The translations under genes and the position numbers were made by a program. 64,000 nt of DNA from Aphrophora alni (lineage: Eukaryota; Arthropoda; Insecta; Hemiptera; Aphrophoridae): positions 28,601,949-28,665,948 of the forward strand of contig OY740774.1 in assembly GCA_963513935.1 (NCBI GenBank). The letters are read 5' to 3'. The notes beneath the pieces were generated by a model that was not told the origin of the DNA, did not search any database, and saw only the letters and a program-made list of their open reading frames with translations. Positions within the stretch are counted from its first letter, which is position 1; each line of letters opens with the position of its first letter. Positions 11,739 through 24,045 of the stretch are shown piece after piece.

Positions 11739-12528
11739 ACTCTAACTAGTGATGTGTGAGTTCGAATTAAAATACTAGGTGATACCGAGTATTAAAATCC
11801 TCGGAAGAGTCCGAATATTAAAATCCTCGGTTTCGTATTAAAATACTCGGTCAAAATCCTCGTAACTAGGAACAAAGAGGAGGTAATGTGCGAGTACTGC
11901 GAGTATCCTCGGACAACGATATTCGTTAGTGTTGTGTCAATTCCAAACAAAATACTCGGTGTTTCTACTTTGGTTACATTAGTTTCTAAGCTGATTTTTC
12001 ACTACACATTAATTAAACATTACGATTTTGAGTTATAATAATTTAGATTCGGTAACAAGTTCAATTTAAAATAACAATAGTATTCATTTATTTCCACATT
12101 AACAAAAAGTAAATTAAATTATTATTTATATGTTATTACTTATATTTAAATAAATATTTATAGGTTACCATCTTTATAAAAAAAATATAGTAAATTAACT
12201 TATTTTAAATAATAACTAAATTATTAATGTTGGTAATAATTGTACTTACGTTTAATTACTGAATTTGTGCCGAGGCAGGATAACATTTAATTACGTATTA
12301 CAAGTGTCAATCACATATTGTTTAAAAAAATAAATACTTGGTGGATCAGTCTAACAGATAGAAATATAACACCCCCCCCACACACACACACACACACACA
12401 CACATAATGCTCATAATCATTCTGTGCAGATACTCGATGTCGAACTAATAATACGAGTATTGAAATCATTCGAAGTCGAGTATTGCGAGTATCTATTTCA
12501 CCCGAGTATCAACATTGCTAACTCTAAC
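11739..12528. mobile_element. hAT-like non-autonomous element with 8 bp target duplication
   Basis: The element is 11747-12520 (774 bp). It is flanked by an exact 8 bp duplication, ACTCTAAC, at 11739-11746 and 12521-12528. It begins TAGTGATGTG and ends with the complement of TAGCAATGTT. The first ~210 bp and last ~100 bp are packed with short subterminal repeats in both orientations (AAAATACTCGG, CGAGTATT, ATCCTCGG). Such subterminal repeats, TAG-type ends and 8 bp duplications are typical of hAT transposons. There is no transposase; the interior is AT-rich and contains a CA microsatellite. Confidence 0.85.
12371..12403 (+). repeat. C-run and (CA)n microsatellite
   Basis: A run of C is followed by about a dozen CA units, inside the hAT-like element. 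Confidence 0.95.
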
Positions 12529-13331
12529 GTCTGCTTTATCTCGTTAGCTTTACTTGACGATCGTCAAAGCCTTTCGTGCGTGTCCGTGGACTTTCGGATC
12601 CTGTTGGGACCGCGGTGAGTCTCAGCAGAAACCAAGATTCCTATCGGAACCAAACCGCAACCAAGAACCAAACCATGGTGATCCCAGGTCGTAACCAAGG
12701 TGGCCGGCCGTGCTTTCGAATGCGCCACAGCCAAGTGATGAAGCTGGAGGGACCTTTGGTGAATCGTAGATGTCATTCTTTAGCATATATTACTATAAGT
12801 CATCTATTGATAGTCATACAACAATTAAACGAGAGGAACCTTACCCCTGAATAACATCAAGAAAATAAGGATGGGAGTAAGTCTGGAAAATTAATGGAAA
12901 GTTTTGGAGTTGATCTATTATATCGCATAATACATCTTTATTGTGAAAATCACTTAAATGTAGGTTCTCGTATTCGTAGAAATATTTGATTTATTTGCAT
13001 TCTATTGAATTTTAGATATAGTACTCGACAGTTAAAGTGAGTTCCTTTGTAATGTGATGACTTTGTTGTTTGTCAATGACATATAGTATGCTCGAGAACT
13101 ACTGTACCGTTGCAGTAGAAAAACTGATAATGATTTCAGATGTTAAAAATAGTGGTAACTTTTCTGATTCGGCGTTTGTGTAGTAACTAATGTTGTTGCT
13201 TTTCAAGTGTTGTCGACAATAATCAAAATGTCATTTTCTATTTTTGGATAACCTAAAATATTGGGATAATTTCTATGATATCAAAAGTTAGAAATCGCTC
13301 TAACAATAATTAAATGTTACTGTAATGTTTT
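12529..13331. other. Less AT-rich patch (12.55-12.78 kb) and unassigned flank
   Basis: The segment 12550-12780 is markedly richer in G and C than its surroundings and is open on both strands (12576-12854 plus, 12564-12776 minus). It contains a perfect palindrome TTGACGATCGTCAA at about 12554-12567. No domain, splice pair or known family could be recognised on either strand. It could be an old exon, a transposon fragment or a conserved element. The rest is ordinary AT-rich DNA. Confidence 0.35.
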
Positions 13332-13560
13332 CAGAGGATCACTTATAGTGAGTACGAGCGTGGAATTTCCGACGGAGCCTAGCTGGATCTACACTTATTT
13401 TCATATAGCGTTTAATCCCTCTCTTTTATCTTTCCCATCAGGTCTCTCTTGATCAACTCTTCTTCTCGTCCGACCTTAACGCTGTTTGGCTATTCATGAA
13501 CTAGTGGTTTTTATTTTATGATATTTTCTTCTTTTTTCTAAGGCTATGATGAAACTTCTC
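13332..13560 (+). repeat. Family A copy A6
   Basis: A6 begins GAGGATCACTTATAGTGAGTACG and contains CTAGCTGGATC, CCCTCTCTTTTATCTTTCC and GGTCTCTCTTGATCAACTC in order. It ends near AAGGCTATGATGA without a clear A-tail. The antisense frame is open from the GTTGATCAAG complement through KRDLMGKIKERD before a stop. Confidence 0.75.
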
Positions 13561-13851
13561 CAGATATAACCTGTTAGGACTGAAATGAATTATAACAATC
13601 ACAATATCCGGAAAATTAACAACTGACGCTGTCGTACACGTTTGAACATATAAATGTTGAGTGCAACCACTTTGATCAAATTTTGGTTAAAAGTACATAT
13701 TAGTAACCAAAATCGATTTTATAAACCTGAACTACACACTGATTACTTGCATTTTATCAGTTTTATTAAATATTTATGAGCAATTTGACGAAATTGTGAT
13801 TTTGTCTTTTGATGTTATACAGCTTTTCACTTAACTTTAAACTTAATTACT

Positions 13852-14087
13852 CTAGGAGCTCACTATAGTGAGTAAGGGGTTAGCAATCTCGAGGGGACCT
13901 GGATCTACATCTTTTTTATTTAGTCTTGGGTTATCGCTCTACAATGCAGTCTCTCTTGACCATCTATTTTCCGACCCTGATATCATTAGTATATTCAAGA
14001 GCGAGGGGTGTTCATTTTATGTTCTTCTTTTTTTATTAGGCGATGATGACTGACATGTCTTTCGCTTTCAAGCAACAAGAAAAAAAT
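13852..14087 (+). repeat. Family A copy A7
   Basis: A7 begins with the perfect 14 bp palindrome CTCACTATAGTGAG at 13859-13872. It ends GCTTTCAAGCAACAAG followed by an A-run, which is the clearest poly-A-like junction with its 3' hairpin. A deletion in the middle removes part of the antisense frame. It lies 290 bp downstream of A6 in the same orientation. Confidence 0.8.
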
Positions 14088-15264
14088 TAACTTGATTGGT
14101 AAGCATGTGTAATGTGTTTCCGTGTTTTTTGTTCCAGTCAGCAAATCTTAGCTTAGATTTAAGTAAAATACTTTTTATAATTGTTCAGTAATTAGTTATG
14201 TTCTTCTGTGTTCTACTAATGTTGTTGATTTCTTTTCGCAGGTGAGGATTGTGTTGTTTGCTGATACTCATTGCTATAGCTCAATAAATCTGTAAGTAAT
14301 CTATCTTACATATTAATTATATATTTTAACGGTGAAGAAAATGAACTGTTAGCGACCATGGTAGACCAATCTTTTATGTATAAAATACGATATTTCTTTG
14401 GGGTTTTTGTGTTCAAAGCTGTATCAATTAGGAATGTTCTTTTCTCACTTGTTAGGTCCTTTGAGGTCAAAATAGAAACATATATTTCTGTTGTACGTGG
14501 AATGTTTGTGACGTGTTCGGAGGCATGGTCACCAAGGCTTGAGTCTTTGGTTGTGGTTGTGATTAGAATTGGAATCTCGATTGCGACCGTATCGTGAGAG
14601 CAGTGACGATCGCTTACCTCTTTGTGAGTAACAAGCTGGTAACGTCGATAGATTGAGAACTGGTATGATTTTGTATTTGAGACTGTACGGATGGTCGTAG
14701 CCGACCTTGACGAATTCTTATTATAATTTATTTGAATGATTTTTCAAATTAAAATGTCACGGTAAACGGCGGTCACTGGGGTTCCCGAGATTCTCGAGAA
14801 GGCCGGTGAATAATTTTGGTCCGTGAAGTTTAATTAAGTTTCGCCAGATGAGAAATGTAGTCCGAAGGCCTCTGCGAATATTGTTTGGCGTTGTGAGTAG
14901 TTATTTTATAATTACTAATTAAGTTTGTCAATAATAATTAGTATAGTTAACTTAAAAGGTGGTCATCCAAGAGTGGTGTTGGGTCAGGTCGTGTTAAGGG
15001 AATTAAGACCTTGTCGGGTGTAGGCAACACGTATTTCGAGTTAATCGCTAGACAGGTTAACGTAACCTCCAGTATGCTAGTCAGAATTTTTGTCACTAAG
15101 TCCAAATTAGGCATTAATTTCAATCAAATTTGGTATTTGGGCCTTTCAAGATATTTTCCATTTATTATCATTGTTGTTATTTACACTCAATATTTATGGT
15201 AATAATAAGTCCAAAACTCAGATTTGTGATTTTCTAAAAATCGGGTCTAACGAATGTCATCAAA
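14088..15264. other. Unassigned sequence
   Basis: Open frames at 14358-14597 and 15011-15202 have no recognisable domain. The segment 14750-14890 is slightly less AT-rich. No repeat family member was recognised. Confidence 0.35.
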
Positions 15265-15345
15265 TTTTACTGAAATGTAGCCTCTAAGTACACCAAAAAA
15301 GTACCTTCCCCAAAAATGCCGGTTCCAGATTTATACGTAAAAAAA
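15265..15345 (+). repeat. Family E repeat fragment
   Basis: A short piece containing GTAGCCTCTAAGTACACCAAA, then CCAAAAATGCCGGTTCC, matches 61630-61700 and, more loosely, 18525-18590 in order and spacing. Confidence 0.45.
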
Positions 15346-18300
15346 CAACGAATCATGAAGTAATTAACTTTTTTAAAATTTTTTTTATTTATTTAAAAAA
15401 AAATGGGCTGTACCGATTTCATTTAAATTTCAAAGAAAAAAGAATAATAATACAAATCAATGTGTCAAATCGCATGAATAATTAAATTACCTTTTAGGAA
15501 AATTGGAACGGAAATGATCCTTAAAATCTTGATATTAATCCGATATCAATTTTTTTTTGAAATCTGTAAATTTGTATTTCTAAATCTTCCTGTAGCTTAA
15601 TGTATAACTGAATTATTGACATGGCCTATAGTAATATGTAATAATATAATCTATTGTCTCATATAAATATGTAAAATAACAGTTTTTTTATATATTCGAC
15701 ATTAAAAAGTTTAAATAGACCCCATTTTGTAATTATAATAGAAAATCAGTTGATTATTTTTATCAAATTAGGTCTTTAAAGCACTATGTAGCATGCAAAA
15801 TTTCACCTCCATATCATTTATCGCTACAAAGATATTTAAAGTTAAAATAGAAAATGGCGGATAGATAGAAACTAAACATTTTAAAAACATGTTTATATAA
15901 ACTTTTTCATTGGTTTTGATGTGAGGAATAAGCTCCTGAAGTTTGGAATGATTTTTTGAAAGACCCTGTAATAATTAGTTTTACAAAAAAATAAATATAA
16001 AATGAATACAAATTAAAAAAACTAACTCTTCTATACCTAACTTATCACGCATAAGAAATGCACGAGTCGGATTACATTAGTTTTCTAACCTAAAAGTAAT
16101 AAAAAAGACATTTAACTACAAAGCAACAATTATTGTTTTGGTTTAATAAATGTGTGTTTCAGGAAGTTAAGTCACAGTTATTGCAATAAATTATAATAAC
16201 TGTGATGTTATTGGATCAATGTATTTAACTGAGAATTAATTTAATTAAAACAGTTTTCTAAGACCCGACCAATAAACCTTTCTTTTTTCTAAGATCCGTT
16301 TCTTGGAACGAAGTGGATTTTTAAGTGCTAAATAAAATATGAGTATGCATACGCGAGTATAACCTATTCTTGGCGCTATAACAAGGAAACATGAAAGAAA
16401 ATATTCTCCTTTTATTAAAGAAAGAGTATTATTCTTTGACGTTTTATAAGTTAAATAAAAAATAATATTATTTAAGAATTTCCTGAGTTTTTTAAGTAAT
16501 CAGATAAACTATAAATTAAATTTGTAAGTACAAAAGATTCACTCTCTGCTATCAATTTTAAAACATTCACCACCAACCCTCTGCAATATCAAAGCGTGGC
16601 TTCATGTATATTTACGACACCCGCCTCGAGCTATTTAAACCCTCATCCCTTAATAATGTTGTCAAATCTCTTTGCCGCCAAAGATTGAATCTTCAATACG
16701 CCAGACCATCCCCTAGTCTATCAAGGGGTTCAAAAGACGATTGTAAGCATCCCCTACAGGACACAATTTACATAATATTTGATTAAAGAAACTGTCAATG
16801 TTTACATTTCATGCCCGACGGTGTTTCAAACTTTCCAAAACTAATTATAGATGGTATTAAAAATCTTTTTGATTTTTATTCAGTTATGTAAACAATTTCT
16901 TTTTCTTTTTTATCAAATGAAACATCTTAGTCTGAAGTTTTTTAGTATCGCCTTAGGTGATAATTAAAGGAACAAAAACATACTTTTTTTATAATTGTAA
17001 GTTCTAAGACTCATAAATTTTAGCTTCATTGAGATGAGTCGCAGATATGTCCAATTTGATTTTTTCTATCGCCTCAAAAAGTGGTTTGAAATATCGTCTG
17101 TTTGCCATCATCGTCTATATAATTCTCTGCAGTTCAAGGAAGTGGACTGACATTAAGGAAATTTAGGAATATCTTCATTTTTTTCCCTGAATAGAATATT
17201 GGAGAAGGGTAGTTTCGAAGATGATATCACTCTTCTTGTCTTTAGGGTTTGCAGGAACTCCTCCCATATGATGGCTCCATAAATACGTGTTCATTCTGGG
17301 TGGACAAACACTATAAAGGAGATTTTTGTTTTCGTTATTTATCTGAATTTAATAAAACAAATTTCTTTTGAAAGACAATGTATTTCCGAATTTAATCATA
17401 TTTGTTTACTTTTTCATTGTAAAAAAATAAAATATAAAAAATATAAACCTAAGAATCTTTATCTGGTAACTACAACTGCGATATAATAGTTAAAACTATC
17501 GTTTTACTAAACAGCAGATTTATTTTATAGATATTTTAGTGCACGCAGAGGTATTATTTCAGAAATTGATATGTAAATTCATTCCGTAATGGATAATTAA
17601 GTATGGTTATCGGCGATGCTTTAAACCCGACATTTTAAAAGATTTTTAGCTGTTTAGAATTCTTTAACAATTACAATCACCAAATAGTTACTAAGGGGAG
17701 CAATTGAGTTTGTATTTAACGTTATTCGTATGCGAACCACAATGGAACAATGTAGGCTTTTAACTTAAACACGTCTTCATAAAGTCTTCTACGTATTAAA
17801 TGCACTGTACTGTAGATTGTGTTGTTTAGCATCCAAATTTTGTTTGGTATGGTTCTTATTGTTTATTTTGTTGGACCCCTAGAACTAAAAGTTGGTGTAA
17901 GATCCTTCGAAATTGTTTGGTCACCAAAGTTTTTGACTTTGAAGTAATATCACTGAAATTCGGCCGGAGTGAAAATTGTTGTTTATTATTTAGATTTCAT
18001 CAAATGATCGTAGGAGTGGAACAGCACTATAGTTTTGCATTTGTGAAGAATATGGTAACCACAACATATTTTGAACATGACATCCAAACACTATCTATAA
18101 CGAGTGAAGTGAAACCTTATTTAAAAAAAACATACGTTTTGTCTGCGTTCCGTAAATGAATGTTTTTTTTAATTATGCATGCGGATAAATAGAGTTAAGT
18201 CTCACCTGTACACAAAATCCACCATTTAGTCTCACTAATCCTTTTTTTATTCTTACATAACCGTAGTATAGAAAGAGTTTTGTGGTTAGTGGAAAAATCG

Positions 18301-18394
18301 ATGTTGAAATTTTTGTGCGTAGTTCCGTTTTGAGGTCCTCTTAGTCCAAGAAAGGTTTGGAATGATATCTGCGTGTCGTATGTGCAATGCTTTA
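15346..18394. other. Long AT-rich stretch without recognisable genes
   Basis: The sequence before 15970, read on the minus strand, begins TACAGGGTCTTTC and resembles the start of old Tc1/mariner-type MITEs, but no matching second end was found. Open frames at 16604-16786 and 17917-18159 are isolated and without motifs. No RNA genes were seen. Confidence 0.4.
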
Positions 18395-18640
18395 CACCTA
18401 AAATGGATCGTCCGATTTTAATTAAATTTCATATGTAGGCATATTTTGGCCATACCTCGCGTTTAAAACAAAATATTTTGATGTAGCAATATTGATCAAA
18501 GTTTGCTCAAGTATAGCTTTCACCAAACAAAACGTATGGGTCGCCATCTCTCAAAAAATATCGGTTTGTCAGTTAACGGTAAACAAAAATTGACCATGGA
18601 ACTTTTAGACTGTTTAAATCTCCAGTTCAAATTTTAGTGA
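18395..18640 (+). repeat. Family E dispersed repeat, copy 1
   Basis: It shares GATTTTAAT, ATATTTTGGCCATACCTCGC, AAACAAAACGTATGGGTCGC and CAAAAAATATCGG with 61470-61745, in the same order and at similar spacing. It does not look coding now. Confidence 0.6.
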
Positions 18641-19971
18641 AATATGAAGACTAATAACCCAAACTCGTGTTATAAATTGCAAGTGTTCAGACCTAAATAC
18701 ATATACACAAAATACTCATCGATTATCTGACACATAAAATACATGTGTGTATGTATACTAAATATATAAGTATGTAGTTCTTTAATGCTACATATATAGG
18801 AGAAAGTAAAACAAAATTCTGTCCTCAAGATCGATATTATAAAGATTTACTTTCATATTACTTGCGTTTAACACGTAGCTTTTAATATCATAAAAAAATG
18901 AATGTATTTTGGTTAAGAAATCTTAATTTTTTTTTGACGAATATCTGCAATGGTTATATCGTTTAATCTCCTAATCTTAAAAATCCCTAAACTAAATAAA
19001 AATGACATAAATTTTACACAATACTAGAACTAATTAACAAATTTAAAATACAATAAAACTTAACAAAACTCTGTAATAGTGTAAAGGGGTCCTGCAATGT
19101 ATATTCTGTTATAAAGATTCAAAGGACTCGGGAAGGATAACCACCCCATCAAGGATCATCTACCGTGGGTTAACCAAATATCTTCCGTAAATATTGCATT
19201 CTAACACAGTCGTGGTGAGGACCGCCATCTTGGAATAAATGTTATATGCGTGAACAACTTACACGATTGATGTTTTGAAATTCATTTTTAAAGGCAAGAG
19301 AAATACGAACAGCTTAGATTAAAATTTAACAATAGTTTTTTTTTGAATATAGTAGACATAAAATTTGTTAAACTTTACCACACACGAGATATGCTTAACT
19401 GTGTAATGATAATAGATAAGTTCTTTCATTCCATCAAGTATCATTCATTCCTGCCGAACCTAAACAAGTATAACTTTCAAGGTGGTAAAGAATATTGAAA
19501 ATATTTTGTTAGCATTGAAGTCACTGTTGCATTTTTCTATTTATTTAAATGCAATATTTTAAAGACCAATATCTATATTCCATTAGAAAATACCCTTATT
19601 GGTCGCATTCAATAATTAAATACATAATTTAGTTTAAAATATATTTTTTAATTAACATTTCCTTAGTTTTTGTTATCAAACAGTTTATTAAGTACGCTTT
19701 GCGGATATTAAAGTAAAATCCTATTCTCTTTTACAGGATCAGATTGGGACGTTAATTCTCTAAGTATGATATTAATATCGTTCCAAACTGTAGGTTTGAA
19801 TAGAGATTTATGTATGTCTGGTCGTGTTATGATCATCTAAATGGAAGGTACAACAGATTAAGAATAAAAATGTTTCTTTTAAAGGATATGTTTTACAAGA
19901 ACTTTGTACAAGATTAATTTTATTGAAAAATATTATCAGGTTTTAACGCTTTGAAGACCATTGTTTGTCTG
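18641..19971. other. Unassigned AT-rich sequence
   Basis: No repeat copy, RNA or open frame of interest was recognised. The stretch at 19080-19260 is a little less AT-rich. Confidence 0.4.
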
Positions 19972-20301
19972 TTAGAGGGAGTTGGAGGCGTCATCGCAAG
20001 GTTCTTTGCCGTGTGCAGCAATTTCTATATTGGGCGGTGGAGCCGTCTGAAAAATAGCATAACTTCTTGGGCACGGTTTCAAATTTGATAGTTGAACATT
20101 CAATCAGTTTCTTTTGAAATGTGTACACAACAACTGTGTTGTGCTCAAGACAGTCTGATATGACAACGAAGTTTGTGTGAATCACTTTAGCGTTTTCCTC
20201 ATAGTAAATAACAAAAGGATGGACTGTGCCAGGTCCACTAGCCCAGTGGACCAGTCTTTGGACTTCAACTTGCACTATCATACTATAGTTTTATGAAAGT
20301 C
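19972..20301 (-). pseudogene. Pseudogene of an arthropod multicopy 'SDG' protein
   Basis: A minus-strand frame from about 20290 reads NYSMIVQVEVQRLVHW, HPFVIYY, FVVISDCLEHNTVVVYTFQ and YFSDGSTAQYRN. The pattern (DFxENYS, Q-x-E-x-Q, HW, HPFV-YY, ISD, YxFQK, FSDGxxxQYKN, HGKxPCD) matches an uncharacterised protein group I recall as repeated in aphid and other arthropod genomes, probably of transposon origin. Damage is clear. Upstream of NYS the DF-E motif is lost to a 1-nt deletion and a stop. After QYRN an internal deletion with a frame change joins directly to AAHGKEPCDDA and a stop. The aspartates in ENYS-preceding DF, ISD and SDG could be metal ligands, but that is inference. Confidence 0.7.
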
Positions 20302-23300
20302 TTATGTCACTAAAAATACAGACTCTTTTAAGTTTTCTTTTAGTTGATTCATGAATGTTGTTGTTTGGATTTCAAATATATAAGTATATACATTTTCTCA
20401 ATCTTCATGTTAGTTTAATTTCTTTTAACTAAAACCCAATTACCACCCCATTTTGAAACGTTGCACACTGATTAGTCTTATAGTAAACTACTTTTGGGAA
20501 TATTTTAAACATGTAACATTTTTGGAATTCAAATTCAAAATTTTAGTAACAATTTTGAAAAAAAAAACTTTTTCTCAAGATCCCCTAAATGTTGCATATC
20601 AAATAAAAGGCCATTAAAAATAGACAAAAATTAACACCACTCACACGTCTCTAGCTCAATTAGGAGAAGAGCAATTACAATTTTAATAAATACCGGCAGA
20701 GCGATTGTGGCCTATTTTTGAAACTTTAAATAGCCATAATTCAAAAACGGGTTGAGATAAAAAATTTAAACGACTTTTTTCTTGGTCTATATGAATTTTA
20801 CCTCAGTGCCAAATTTCATCAAAATCTGAGATGGTCAAGTTGAATGGGTGTGTTGATATGACATGGAATAAGTCGTATTATTATTTATTTAATACTGATA
20901 AAATTTTGTTTCAATGAGCAAAATTAGTGTTTTTAGCGATAAATTTACCCATTGTGCTGACTACCCTAAAAGTTAAAGTGGACTCACCCTTCGCCTTATA
21001 CCACAGTTTGGAAGCAGCTAAATTGTTCAGAAAAAACGTCTTTTTGAGATAGATTCCGACCTACTTATACAATTGTTGCTCTTTATGAGAGAAACGACAA
21101 CTTAAATTATATGGCTACCAGTACACTTTGTGAGTAGTCTGATTGACTACTTTACCCCTTACTTAATTACAGAGATGATCTGAATATTACAGGTTTTATT
21201 TAAAAAATGTAAAATGTTTAATTCTTACCTAAATTTGTTGACAATTTCGATGTTTATCAATTTTGGTACGTCAAGTTCGAATTTGATATGGATTGTACTT
21301 GATTCAGTATAATTCAAAAATTCAAAATTGAATTTTGTTCTTCTGTTTAGCAATGTTGGTATATTACAAAGCAGTTGTATTTATTTTCCCAAAAACCAAG
21401 TGTTATGAAACTATTCTGACTCCAATCGCGAAGAATTGTAAAATAACAATAACTAACCTAACCTATTTAACATAAACAAAATATGTGTCATACGTTAAAA
21501 AATTTATCAGGATTATTTTTTACAAATCTTTAGATTATTTAAAAGATTTCAACTATAGGCCTAAAGTTTAAATACATCCTGTGGGTTCATAATATTCAGA
21601 ATGCATGAATTTGTAAAGCTCGTTTTATGTAGCATGGAATTCTATATACAGAGTGATTGGTACTTATATAAAATTAGAATGCATTAGGTGAGTTAACATT
21701 GAAATATCACGACTTTTAAAAAAGCTCATGTTTGATTTTTGTTTTTACCATAACTTATGGACAGTTAATTTTTGGAGAGAAGGCTATCAGTACTTGGGTC
21801 CTTAAAGGCTAAATTTCAGCAAAATGTTATAAAGTCTTTAGTGCCGAATTAGAAAATTTAAAATTTCGATTACACAGCCAAATTTGATCAAAATAATTCC
21901 ACTAGTTCGATCTGCACAATACTAAACAGACAACAGACATCAGATATCTTTCCAAATATTACTTTTTCCTGGCACAAAAGTACTCAAAACAGACTTAACC
22001 ACGAAAATTACACGTCAATTTTTGTCCCTTCACATTGCTTTCTCTAATCTACAAAGGCCTAGATATAATTAACATATTATAAACTATGTGTAATAATTAA
22101 ACTAAATTCCTTGAATTCTTTTTTTTTTTTTTTTTGATGTAATGGGTCTACAAATATCCCAAAATATAGTAATACAGTAGTCTGTAAAGCTCATCTTGTG
22201 TCGTCTAGATATCTGAATATATTAAATATCAATATCATGGTCAGAATACCAATGTATACACACAAAATCAAATGCGTTACCTCTTCATAACTACATGAGA
22301 ACTATGCATAAACGTAATACAAATATATTTTAATTAATTGAAGTTATATGAGACAATGATTAATGGTACAGCATGCTCTACGCTTATTAATTAAAACATT
22401 TAATAACTTTAATAATGCACCGCGTTTGTTAATAAATATAAATTACGTTTAGTTACAAATGGGTTAATAACAGATAATATAAGCGTTATTAGATTGCTGT
22501 GCGAGCTGTAAAACTATGTTTACGATTATTTTTTTTTAAATTTATTTTTAATGTAGTAATTCTATCTACTGTTTCCCTTAGCATGGAAGCTCCAAAAACA
22601 TGGGTTCTATGCAATGATCATTGATTCAACCCATAAAAAATAATAAAACATAATTTAAGACTCTGTCTAGTAAATAAGGTGCTACAACTATAAAAAGTTG
22701 TTATAAACATATGTTGAGAAATGTTTCGCTTTCTGTCTATTTGTATTTTAACAAGATATAACTCTACAACGGATTAAAATATCGTTACGAAATGTTTCAG
22801 AATGTTTGTACTATTAGTTTTCAGTGTACTGCAAAATCTTACAGTACACTGTAAGACGAACATTAAAAGGTTTTTACGTCAAAATCTAGAAAAAATGTTT
22901 ATTATACATAAAATTTTACGAGATACATAAAATTTATCCGGTTTAATGTTAAATAAGTGAACATGTAAACTTTATTGTATGTGGAACAACAGCGGTATCA
23001 GTAAATAAAAGGATCAACCGTATGCTAAAACCACATGACGTAGTTTCCGTAGGCATGTAGAGACTTTTTATAAAGTCGAAGTCTTTAAAGTGTCAGTTTA
23101 AATTATACAGACACTCACGTGAATATATAAAGGCTCTTGAGTTTACCTACGGACACTGATATAAAAATCAATAAAATTCAATTAATCTTTTTATGGTTAT
23201 TAAATTGTTTGTCTCACATCTCACATAAACTACTTTTTAAACTTATACGCTACGCATTTCTCATTGTGTGGTCATGTAAAAATCTATAATATACGATTTC

Positions 23301-23928
23301 GCGGTCACGCCGAGTTAAAGTTAGAGTGGTCTTACATGTTACCGGACACTATGTTTGGCCTAGCGAAAACATATTATTTTTTTGTCAAATAAACATATAT
23401 ATTCGTAATCAGAATAAGTTCTAGTTCTATGTTCTATTTCGTACAACACACATAATATATATATATTAAAAATTCAACTCGGTAGTTCTACCCTTTATTT
23501 ACCCCAAGGTCATTTTTTTTTGTTACCGCTCTATTTTTCGTACATGTGGGACAAAGAATATAAATTCAAAATTTGACATATGTACGATTTATCGTGTTTT
23601 ATCTTTAGACTGGTTGCGACTTACAGAAGGACAGACGCGCGCGTGAAATTATACGGGGTCTAAAATACTAACTACTATGGACAGAAAAAACTTCTCTTGG
23701 CCGTTACTAAACTGATAATTAGGTTATTGAGTGCTGGATTACCAAGAAAGCTCTTCTATGTTCTAGTAAAGTACTTAAAATAAGTTTTTAATATCATTTT
23801 GTTCATCAATAAAATGAAGACCATTTTAAAACTTTAGTGAAAACTTATAAGACTTTATGGTCCACTGAAAACTAAATTGTATAAACATTTCTGAAAAATT
23901 TGATATTGATATCTCAATCTGTTTAGAT
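20302..23928. other. Long AT-rich stretch with only old repeat traces
   Basis: The patches 20690-20870 and 21650-21960 contain phrases such as GCCAAATTTCATCAAAATC and TACAGAGTGATTGG, typical of very old dispersed repeats, but edges cannot be set. A perfect small hairpin CAGTGTACTG / CAGTACACTG lies at 22821-22850. Poly-T occurs at 22120-22136 and a short AT run at 23455-23468. No gene is supported. Confidence 0.4.
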
Positions 23929-24045
23929 TGCCCATCTCCATGGTATGGTTTGAAGCACAACAATTAGAGACTCTAGTGCTGTCATCTACGGTCCACTTTC
24001 GTAACTTACCATATTACATGTTTCGACTAAAGAATCTAAACTCAC
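23929..24045 (+). repeat. Family B dispersed repeat, copy B1
   Basis: The run CATGGTATGGTTTGAAGC, then CTGTCATCTACGG, CACTTTCGTAACTTACC and CATGTTTCGACTA matches B2 (35.5 kb) and B3 (48.9 kb) in the same order. Confidence 0.55.

Noticed and set aside
12564..12854. Overlapping 70- and 92-codon frames as a gene
   Set aside because: Both strands are open because the patch is less AT-rich; no domain, splice site pair or family match. Reported only as an unexplained patch.
13859..13872. CTCACTATAGTGAG in family A resembles the end of the T7 promoter, suggesting vector contamination
   Set aside because: The match covers only about 10 bp, arises from a natural palindrome, and is present in diverged form in many dispersed genomic copies.
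15590..15970. Complete Tc1/mariner MITE starting TACAGGGTCTTTC on the minus strand
   Set aside because: No matching inverted end and no TA duplication could be found at the other side.
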